From positions 18,299,280 through 18,363,279 of the forward strand of contig OX465103.1 of the NCBI GenBank assembly GCA_949987565.1: 64,000 nt of DNA. Direction: 5' to 3'. The notes beneath the pieces were generated by a model. That model was not told where the DNA came from, searched no databases, and worked only from the letters and a program-made list of their open reading frames with translations. The number at the start of each line of letters is the position of its first letter. Position 1 is the first letter of the stretch. The translations under genes were made by a program, and so were the position numbers. This DNA is from Luidia sarsii. Lineage: Eukaryota; Echinodermata; Asteroidea; Paxillosida; Luidiidae. Shown piece by piece: positions 28,301 to 40,300 of the stretch.

Positions 28301-31300
28301 TTTACATATTGCATTTTGGCATTGCAAAGGGTTTCACCAATGGGCCCAAAGTGTAAGCCTCACAATGTTCAACCCTAATGTCCTAGACCCTTTTGGCTAG
28401 GAACCTACCTGAATCCTTTGAAATACTCTGATTTTGAGTATGAAATTTGGGCTACCAGCCTCAATCCTCTGAAATCCTCTGAAATTTGCCACCGTACACA
28501 AAAACTGTGGTGCCCACTGCCTCAATCCTCTGAAATCCTCATAGCCAGGAAATGGGAATGGCCAGCAGCTCGTGGGTGAGTTTGCCCATGAGACTATAAA
28601 TGTGTGGTTTGGAACCAAGCATAACTACAGACCCCAATGCAGTTTGAGAATCAATCCTCTGAAATCCTCATTTCAGTTGAACCCCATGCAGCCTAAATCC
28701 TCCCAAATCCTTCTCCAGTAGTTTGCCCATTCAGCCTCAATCCTCAGAAATCCTTCCAAACTTCACAACCTATTCAGCCTCAATCCTCTGAAATCCTTGG
28801 AACCTTCATAACCTATTCAGCCTCAATTCTCTGAAGTCCTTTGCTTTAGCCCAGAGGATTTCTGAGGATTTAGGAAGGTAAGGGTTAATCAGGCATTTTA
28901 CAATCATGCCAGACCAACTTTATAGCCCCGAAACAGTTGACACTGAATACAAAGAGTAGCTTGGTACCTCAGCTGGAGAAGAATAAGATGTGGAAGTAAT
29001 TCCCAGGGACTCTGACAAGAGGCAGCTTAGGCCTACCTTATTATTAGCATCACAAGGTGTGTGGGTTTTGTAGTAGTCAGTCTCAGTGCACGGCTCCTTC
29101 ATTGTACACTTGGTTGCTCCAGGAACTAGCAAACACAGGGAAATACAATTTGTTTATTGAGCAGAATGGCCTGATTTTCGACGTGTCATCAATATCAAGC
29201 GGGCCTGAGGTTTGATCCCAGCAGGAACATTCACAATCCTTTGGCCTAAAAGAAAAGCACTGTGAGGAAGAGGTGGTAACTATATAACATTCTGATGAGG
29301 ATTAAGCCCAAATTTGAAGGTACCAATCCAACAAGTTCACTTCATCACATATCTTATGGTCACCACAGGTGCACTGCGGGTAGAATAAGTGTCTGCAGTG
29401 CATGTCTTGCCTGACAGGTTGCGATCCACGCCATAATTCTTGAATATGAATACACTACACAGTGATACACATCCAATGCCCTGAGAAAGGGAATCCGTAG
29501 CAACTTACAGGAGTAGTGAGTGTTGGTGTTGCATTTGGTGCAGTTGGAGGCCCCTGACTTGTCCGAATATGTGTTGGCTGGACACACAGTGTACCTGCAG
29601 TCAGGGAAATGGAATTGTCAGCAATGTACCTGCCATCCAAGGCAGCAACTAGGATATCAAATTGCATTGTATATTAGCACAATTCAGGCTGTAAATATTG
29701 TCTACTGCATGATTTTCTTATGGCAAATAGTTGGGAAATAGATAAGGGATGTTTCCATTCGTTGCTGTTGCCTTGATGATCTCTTGGGCATCAGTATTGC
29801 AGACAAGTACTACAAGCACAAGTACTTAATAGCAATGAGTGCACAAACAATTAGCAATGAGTATGAATACAAATGACAGGGGAAAACATGGCGAGCATGA
29901 GGGCAGTGCCTCTACTTGTAAACAATAGCAAGTACCATGTACGTAGAGCCGAGTTTCCACTGGACTTTTTTTAGTCAAAGTAACAAGAGATGATGGTTAA
30001 TTTTCCCATTTTAAGTCCAGTGGAAATGGACCAGTTAAATTTCTTCTGGGCTACTTTAACAGAGCCGAATGGTTACTTTTACCGGCCAACATCTGCCCAG
30101 TAAAAGTGACCAGGTAAGTTTAACCGAGCTGATTAGTCCAGTGGAAACGCACCACTCAGTAAAACGGGACTCGGTAAAAAAACACATCCGGCCTACATGT
30201 ATGACGTAACGCGTACATGCACTGTGCACTACGTCTGCTTCGTGTCGCGTGCTGAATGTACACATGTACATGTACATGTACACTCTGTATCCGGCTGATA
30301 CCTGACCCTCATGAGCTGTTATATTGCCAGCTCGGTTACTTTAACCATCGTCTCGGTTAAATTGACCGACTCAAAAGTCCAAGTGGGAACAACGGTCAAA
30401 ATTGACCATTAGAAATTTAACCATCGTCTCGGTTAAATCTTAGTATGAGTAGTACATACATTGTATGAGGTCACTAAACTAAAAAAGGGGGGAGGGGTGT
30501 TCATATACAGTAGCACATTTTTTAAATAAACTCTTTGTGTGTTTATTTCTTGCTCTCCAGATTCTAAAATCAAGTATTGTGCCAGTGTATTTTCCTGCAC
30601 ACAAAATTACTACCAATAGCATGGATAGTGTTATCTCATTACCGTATTGAGTGCTTCCATTTATTGCCTGCAATCAATCACTCAGTGGCCTTATAAAGCA
30701 ACCATCCAATGCTCGTTGCCTATGGGGCTGCACTGTAAAGCTCTTTTAAAGGGAGGTTTGGCGCAGAGCTTTGATGGCGTGTACTGGGAGAGATTGCCAG
30801 CACTGCTTTGGGGCAACAAATCAAAAGAAAGGAAAGCAAAGAGTAGACCTGGCCATATCTGACACAGATCTGGAAAGCATGCTTTGGAGAACCAGACTAG
30901 AGAGCTACCCCATTCCCCTCTGAAACACAAAGCAGTCAAATGAAAAGAAGAGGTTAACCTTTCAACACTGTTCCAACTGCAGCAGAGAGTGTTTGAGTCT
31001 AGTCAAAGCCTGTGACTGTCTATTGATAGGAAACTCTGCGTAGATCTTAGGAATCTGTTGGTACTAGCCCTACTGAACTTGATTACCACAACCTGGCTTA
31101 ATATATCATCAAGGTGCAATATATAGGGCCTACAGCCCGTATTGCAACAAGATGCGACAGTGATGTACACTGTGGCATCAATCGACCCTTATCCAGCGAC
31201 AGTGTACACTCAACCAGATGAATTAGTTTATTAGGTGCATTCCAAGGGATTTTGTTGTGCCTATAAACTCAGCTGCACTGAACAAGATGCAAGAATGATA

Positions 31301-34300
31301 CACATAACATAGACCTTAACTTTGCTTTAAATTGCAAGAGATATAATAGAGAGTAAATCTTTTAAAACAATGGCAAACAAAACTTGGACTGGACCAGTAG
31401 CCCATTTCAAGAAAAGATACATAAGTTACGCAACTTACAAATGTTGCATACCACGTACATGCAAGTCTTGGGCCACAATGACTCTTTCCAGCAATATTTA
31501 GCAAAGGCAGCAAGTTACACAACAAAATGTTGCCTACGCAACATTTGAAGTTTCCTGAAATCGGCTGCAGGACTTGAAATAGAGATCTATGGTTTTGCAT
31601 ACCAACTCTTTTACCATCTGAGCTATCAAGCCCTTAGATGTGGCCTTCTTAAATAGCCAACTATCTTTGCAGGGGTGGGGGCAGCAGTCAGAAGCATTTA
31701 ACCATTAACTGCCATAGATCTGTGTACAAGAACATTTTGTAGGACGGGGAGGGGATGGTGAAGGGAGAGAGAGGAGAGAGCCAGCATGCACTCACCCTGT
31801 TGCTCCTCTTCCTGCAATGAAGGTGCCAGGCTTGGAAGGGGTGCACTCAGAGGTGAAGCTGAGCCCCATGATCTTGATGTGCTTGATGAGTACTGGGTTA
31901 GACTTGGGCTTGGCATTCTGCTCGTACATGAAGGCAATACCCACTGCCTTCCAGGTGATCACATTCATCCCAGCCTCCAGGTCCATCTGGGTGCGGCAAG
32001 GAATCAATCCATCATCAAATCCACCACACACTCAGACCAATCTTTCATTGCATAATTGACCCAAATTGCAGATACAAATGTATATCAGAATGAGGTGAGG
32101 AGTATGAATTACATATTTATACTAGATAGAGCCCAGGAATGTCCATGGTGCCAGGTTTTGCTAGGTTTGACAAGGACTGCTGTCTGAAGACCAGGATTCC
32201 ATCAAAACACCTTGGAGTAGAAACGTTTTTAAAATGACCCATAATCCGCCCCAGCAAACCATTTGCTATACAAATCTGCCTTACAACAATTGTGTAAAAG
32301 AGAAAAAAGCCAGTCGACAATAGCACATGTAATTGGCACTGATGAGTTATTGGCTCTCGTTCTGTTTCATATATTCTTTGATGAGCCAGCATCACTGGTC
32401 TTACCCTGAAAGTCTTCCATTTGCCCTCTCCTGTCTCATCGGGCCATTTGTTGCTGCCTCGGCCACTTTCGCATTTCTCGTTTGAAACCTGCAAATCAAA
32501 TGCCAAACCATCAAATATAAGCATTCCGTCTTGCAGAAACTAGTTTCAATGGTGCATTTGCTTTATACCTGGTACAAGAAGGACAAGCAGGTCACCCAAC
32601 TAGGCAAGGCATTGAGCATTCAGGGCTTATTCCACATAGGCCAAACGTTCAATGAATTAAGTCTGACTAGCCCAGAGAGCTCTTGTTCTTTGTAGTACGT
32701 CAGGCTAAATGAAGACTGAATAGTCATGACTATGCTTAGCAATTTCATTTTTCCTCTTGGTTCCAAAAGACCTCATCAGCACTTTGAAGGACCAGGGACT
32801 TATATGGGTCAATGCATGATCCCACGCACATGCCACAAAACCTCAGTCAGCATACATGTAGTCAGCGTTTTAGCTAGCGAGCTATGCAGCCGTGTTTTGC
32901 ACGGCCAGTTTTGTGAAATCACGGCCTATTTTTTCAAGCACGGCCTGGCGGTGCAAATCAAGCCGTGCTAAGCTTGGGTAGTTTTTCAGGTTTTTTTTTT
33001 TGGTTTTGCATTGGAGACGGTTTTTCGGTTTTGATTTTTCCAAAACCGTGAAAGTTTATGCCACTAATCACCATTTTTCTTTCTTTTTCACATGATTTAA
33101 AAGCGCAAATGTCTTGTGTCAGAAATTTAAGGAATTTGCCGATCAAATCTGCTCTAAAAATGGCTTTAGGGATCGTACTCATCGTCGTGATTTACGTTGA
33201 GGCTGATCGTTTGTCGATTGTGATGCGAGACCGCCGTCAAGTGTGTGTGCACTCATCACGTGTGCAGTGATTAATAAACTTCCGCCAGCCCTTACAGTTG
33301 TTTTTTAACAAATAAACTAATGTTTATTAAATTTCATACCAGCAATATTTTGAGTTTCGCGGTCAACCGAAGTACCAGACCTCATAAGAAATGTATTTTC
33401 TAAAATTCTAGATAATTTGAGAAGGATTTTTAATTTCTTTCTTGAGATATCGGAAGTTGAAATTTGCCAAATCGCTCGGCCACGGCAGATCGAGCTAAAA
33501 TGGCGGCCGGAGACATAGTCAAACTCGTGTTTTTTGGCCGCCGAGCGCACACTGTAAACATCGTCAAAATGTGTCGATTGTACCCTCAAATTGAAGCCTG
33601 TATTCTCTTCTTTCTATTAATACCACTTTCAACATTAATGACGAAGGGATAAATATTAAATTACGCGGAAACAACATTCGGAGACGAACGATGGAAGTAG
33701 CGCATTTTAGTTATGACCGATTTCTCTTCGGGATGTTAACGAGGTTGGCAAGTCTAGGTTTGGTTTCCGCCTCTAAGTAAAGCCATAGCGACACTACAGG
33801 ACCAGTAGGGCCGAAACCAGCCTACGCGCTGCAATGTGACATGACACAACACGTCTTTGTACACACTGTACAGTATACTGCACAGTCCACGTGCACAGCG
33901 GCAGCATGGCTGCATACGAGTACGCTGCCCTACTCAAGCCTGATCGGAACTTCCAGGAGTATATTAGCAAGACGGTTACGCTACAAAAAAGTACAATTTA
34001 TTTTAATACCGAAACAAAACATGAATTGGGATAATAATTTGTTTCTTTCTTTGTCGTTGGAATTGAGTGGTTTTTTTTCTTTTGTTTTTCAAAGAAAAAA
34101 AAATCGCTCTCCTTAAATCAACAAAGTGAATTAAGGAGAGCAATTTTTAGCTCTCCTCGTATTTATTAAAATGAAGGCCTGGTACAGCTAGCTACATGTA
34201 TGTTCATGTACACCACATGTACATGTACATGTACACTGTACGTACATTACATGCACACATGTAGTAGTACATGTACATGTACATGTACGTGTACATGTAC

Positions 34301-37300
34301 GTACAGTCTGCGAACTCGGCAGTGCAGCGTTCGTGCTGCATGCAGTGTACCGCTGTCTACTTTTAACTAGTCCTCTGGGATAGCCACATTTTACTAGTAA
34401 TATTTTTACCAGACAATGACGTCAAGTCATGCATGATTGAACTGTGTAAAAGAAGTTAAATTGTGTTAATTTTATTGTATTTTATTGACTACAATACCAG
34501 TATGTTTACATTTATCTTAGTTTTTGTTAGCAAGAGCAAATGCTCTCCTTAATTCACTTTGTTGATTTTAAGGAGAGCAATTTGCAAATCGCTCTCCTTA
34601 AATCAATGCTCTCCTCGTATTTATTAAAATGAAGGCCTGCTGGTTAATCACAGTATATAAAACAACAATTGTAGGCAGTCTCACTTTTTGTTCTATAAGC
34701 TGCACATTTTTTGGCAAAAAGGCAAAAATCTTAAGAATTTTTTTTCTTCAGGAATTCACCTGAGACCACAAGAGAGCATACAAAATAGCCAGAGCTTCAA
34801 GGGTCCTCATAAGCAGGCCCTGGATCCCCGCCATAAGGGACTGCGCGGAAGTTCGCGCTGCGCGCTCATATTGCGTGCTTTGCACACAAATTTTGAACTC
34901 TAAGATTGCACTCCCTGTTTTTCATTTTGCACTCCCACTTTGCAAATCCTAGCTAAAACACTGCATGTAGTAAACGTACCGACACGTGGAAGATGGTGTC
35001 TTCCGTTGCAAGGGAGTAGTTAAACTCAACGTAGCCTTCTTTCATCAGGTTGGCAGCGTAGATGAGTTCTGATTCACACTGGTCTCCAGATGAGCGAATG
35101 TGACTACCTTTGAGTGTCCATGTGGAACTACATGTACATTTGTAAAACACACAGGAGGAAACATTAAGGGGGGAAAAGAGTTGAATTACGTGTACATTGT
35201 CTACAAAATGGTGAAAACATGTATTTATGAACACTTCTGAAACCATGTCCATTCCTGTGTGTGTCATGAGTACATGAACAATGTACATACATGCACTGTT
35301 GTTGATCCAACATATCTCTCGATGCTCACTACTCACCAGTATACACACTGTACATACTGTACATTCATTGCAAGATGGGCAGGGGCACTCATGATAGTGC
35401 ATCTTGCCCATGGATGCAAGCTTCACAAACACCATGGCTAGACCTGAGGCCAGCAATCTGCATGTTTTCCACAAGGTTTGCAGTATGGGACCCTACACCA
35501 CAGCTCACTCACCTGTGGTATTCCAATTACATGTACCAGTAGCATGTACCGGTAGCCCTAAAATTAGAAATCTTTGGCTGAGAGATTTTATTTTTCCAAA
35601 GCTAAATATTTTAGTGTTAAAATCACACCTACAATGTACATGTACACTTACACAATGTAGCTATACGTAGAGGTTATGTAATGGGGGTGTTTGTGCAGAT
35701 GAAACAAAGTCACATTGTTCAATTCCGATTTATATAGCATCTGCTACTGCTCGTCACATCCTAACAGTGATTTAAAAAACAAAACCAAAAACATTTCTAG
35801 TTCATGCACTTGGGATGCTACTCATCAGTGAGCCAGGGCATAACTGGAATCAATATACATGTAGATCAATAGATATTAAGATGGCACACACAAAACAAAA
35901 TACGTCAGGCTATAATCTGATGAGCCTGTAGTGCCCATCATTAACCCACATACATGTACATGTGTACAGTACTTAATGCAAAATGCTTCAAGCTTTCCGC
36001 GCCAAGATAAGCCACAAAGCATGACTAAAGTTGAACTGTACATTTGTTTTCGGTTCAGTGAATGATTTTTTTTCAATGCGGTAGATCCTTGGCTATTGGT
36101 TGTAAAAGCAGCCAAGGTACATGTACATGTACTGTACATGTATGTGTAGAGTACATGTACAGTACATGTACATATACACTGAGTAGGTTTTGTGGTAGTG
36201 CCTGCAGCCCATCCAGGCATACATGTACAACTTAGCATAAGAAAAGAGGAAATCCCAATTTCAAAGACTTTTTAGTGGGTGTTTTTACAATACATTCATA
36301 TCTATACTATATCTATACAGTACATGTGTACAATTTACCAGTAGACTAACTACATGTACATGTGTATATACATGTATTTTGATAATAGTAAATATTAAAA
36401 ACACTTTTAAAAATTAACTTCAAAACTCAACATTGCTTTGCAATTTTCCCTAATGCCCCAAATTCACCGCCAAACAAGAAACTATGACCAGTAATTGGCA
36501 ACATAGCAATACAGTTTTTAAATGAAAAACACCCAGTACTCACTTGGCACAGCTGGATTTGTCCTCATCATCACCAGTGTCATAGTAATCCCCATAGTGG
36601 GAGGAGTCGTCCTCTCCCTTGGTGATGGTGAAGCCCTCCGGCAGGTCAGACCAATCCTCAAACAGCTTGCCTCCACCCAGAGAATACTGGCCAGGCTTGC
36701 ACTTCTGGCACTGCTGAGTGTCATTCTTGTCCAAGAATTCACCTGGCCCACAAGAAAAGTCTGTGAGGAGAGAGAGTGCATGACATACATGTACATGTAC
36801 AATCAGTCAATAGTTATACTCCATGTCTACCTCCATGATGAAACACAACGCAAGGATACTAACACAAATAAGTGTCAGTTAGGATTTACGTTTACACAGT
36901 GACAGTGAAAATGTACCGCTAAATGTTGCAAAACATGTGCATTTGGAAAACATGTACATGGGTACAGGGGTTTGTTTATGGCGTATTCTCCACCTGTAGT
37001 TAACGAGTCAAGTTCTGACAAGTACTATTGCGTACAATAAATGAGCTAACGATACATGTACATGTACATGTATATGTATGTACAGTACAATGAGTACATG
37101 AGCTGAACATGTACCGTAAATTCCCGCGTACAAGGCGCACCCGCGTATAAGGCGCACCCCCAACTTTCGACATCAGCCGACAGAAAAAAAAAAGTTGCAC
37201 GGCCAACTGGTAAAATATCGCCAACTCATGGGATCTTCTTCTGAGGTGCTTGTCAGTTAGCCCCTGACCATTTTTCCCCTAAAAGTCTGCCATTGTAGGC

Positions 37301-40300
37301 TGCGAAACTCTGCATTTTGTAACATAAGGTTTAGGACTTCGCCTATCGCTTTGATCATTCTTCCGAAGTTCGACTTTCCGGGTACTCAATAGCGAATGCG
37401 GCGCGTCGCGGCGCATCAAAGATAACACGGATAGTGTGGGCCGCGTCCGGCGGTCAACACAAAGCCACAAAGGACACTGATACAGTACCAAGTTTCCACG
37501 CAGCACCCACGACCCACTAAAGAAGGTCATGGAGTACCGTAAGTAGCACATGCGGACTGGTAACAAGACTACCTACGCACGTGATTACAGGATGCATTGA
37601 GAAAAAGGCAAGGCAAAACGTTTGGTTACGCATTTTTTTTCTCCTGATCCCAACTGAGTAAAAACTGCATGGGGTTTGAGGCACCAGTTATAATTTTGAG
37701 ACTGATTTTGGATTCTTTTGAAATCGTTTTTAATTTTGAGACTGATTTGGGATTCTTTGGAAATCGTTTTAATTTTTTTAATGATTTTAAATTGAAGTGA
37801 CATATACTATTTCTCTTTTATGATCATGTGGTGGCCCTGAAAAGGGCCGGTTGGTTTGCAGCCTGAACTGAGCTAAAAGCCCAAGAACTCCTCCTCCTCG
37901 TCTGTATCTTCAAAAAGGGCTTCCAGCTCTTTGTCGACGTACACCAGGTCGGCATCGCTATCGCTCTCCTGCCCAGCTTCGTCCTCGCCTTCCTCCCACA
38001 GGATGTCATCTTCGGTACCGTCCAGGCTGTTCGATATACAGCACTTCAGGAACGCCCGCCTGATGATTTCAGTGGGAAGTTCGTCCCACACTTCGGTGAT
38101 CCAGCAGCAGATGGTTCCAAGATCCACCTTCCGTGTCCTACCTGTCTTTGTGTAGGTTTTCTCTCCCTCCATCATCCAGTGTGACCAGCGCTGGCGGAGG
38201 CCATCCTTGAATGGCTTGTTTATGCAAACGTCAAGGGGCTGGAGAAGTGACGTCATGCCGCCAGGAATCATGGCGAGATCAGTGTTCAGACGGCGAAGTG
38301 TTGACTTTCTCCTGATGCTCTTGTGACATCTGAATGCATCAAGGACCAGAAGACTGCGGTGTGACCTGAGGCCGCCCACCCGGCTCCAAACGCTCTGCAG
38401 CCAGTCTTCCACGAGGTTGTCATCCATGTAGCCCTTGGGATGAACACGGACGATAACACCCGCGGGGAATTTCACCTTCGGGAAGGTCTTCCGCTTGAAC
38501 ACCACATACGGCGGCAGCTTCCCCCCGTCCGCGGTGCAGCACAGCATCACCGTGAAACGGTCCTTTTCGTGGCCCGTTGTCGTGACACTAACAGTCTTCG
38601 CTCCACGCGTTGCAACTGTAGAGTTGCATGGAATGTCAAAAGTTAGTGGCGTTTGGTCGGCATTGCCGATGCGGGACAGGGGGTAGCCGTATTCCCGCCG
38701 CTGTTTGATGATGAACCGCTGGAAGCTGACAGTCTTGTCCTGAAGATCCTCAGGGAGCCGTTGAGCGATGTGGGTCCGGCGCCGCACAGACAGCCCATGG
38801 CGGCCCATGAACTTGTAGGCCCAAGACGGGCTGGCCTTGAAGTCGGTGATCCCTTGCGAATCAGCTAGGACCCTCGCCTTCAATCGAAGAGCCACTGTTG
38901 AAATGGCGTGGCCTTCCTTCCGCTTGGCCTCCACCCAGGCAATGAGGCCTTCCTCCAGCTCCGGCCACTTTGCCGTCCCTCCCCGTAGAGCCTTCTTGAA
39001 CTTGGGCATCTTGTTCAGTTTGGCAGTTTCTGCATGCCAGCGCCGAATGTTCGATTCGGCTATGTCGAACTTGCGCACTGCTGCTCGATTCCCTTCCTCC
39101 TCGGCAACCTTGCAAACGGATATCTTGAACCCAGCAGTAAAAGCACGGCGTGACATCTTGGTTTAGTACTTGTTCGAAGGTAGCTAAATCAGAACTGATG
39201 AGCTTGCTCGCCCTAGTGGTGGTACTTATGCTCATCTCAGGGGCGGCATAACCTTTTGAAGAATAATTAGTGAAAGCGTTCCGCCACTGCTGCCTCATCT
39301 GTCGGTCTCATCTACCGGTACTCACTTGCAGTGGGGTCGTTGCCGACACATTGCGGAGACCGCAATGCAAGAGTCGATTGGCTGACTGACAACACTTCCC
39401 TTGCCGTTTCGGGATATTCCGGCGTTGTTTTTACTTACGAAAGCTTATCGCCCTTCAAGATCCCTCTGATGTTTGCCCTATACAAGCCTACTGACTGGCG
39501 ATAATGGGGCTGGGAAACCAGTACATTTTTACAATAATGCAATAATAATCGGAAAGCGATATTGCGAAATCGATAAATATCGTGATATCGAACAACCTTA
39601 CCCACGACTCAGTAACGAAGGTCACGGAGTACCGTAAGTAGCACATACGGATTGGTAACAAGACTATCTACGCACGTGATTACAGGCTGCATTTTCATTG
39701 GATGAGGCACATGGACACAAACATTACGTCATGTCTGGCGCACTGCAATTTCTACGTTTGAGTGACTTGCGGAAATCATGGTGGAGGATGCTTCCTGTAT
39801 TCGCGCCGAGGCTACGCTGCGATAGCCCCAACGCCGCGTCGTGAGAAACATCGGTACGATCCACATCGCCCGATCTTTCGCCAAAAGTGTCTCTACTTTC
39901 GCAGTGGGAAAGTGGTACATGTTTGATCAATATGCGACGCCACAACGAAGCTCACTTATTGCCTTACGCTAAAGTCACTTTCCTACAGGCGACCATTAGA
40001 ATTACTTGTTGCTCCTCTTCAGCGGGTGCACTCGGCGGGTGGTCAAAGGTCACTTTCCCACACGCAAGCGAACAGCGGCCGGCGGCCACAGTGGTAAAAG
40101 CTGCATCCTCTGATGTACCGCGCGCGGAGTTCAACTATAACAAAGGGACGCTACCTACATGTACATGTACTTGTACATGTACCTGTAGTACCGGTAATGC
40201 ACAGGGCATGTGGCAAGGGTGACACGATGGCATGCGGCACAAAGGAATACAAAGGTTTTGGGAGTACCGGTGAATCAAAGTGGCGCAACCGAGTGTAGCC

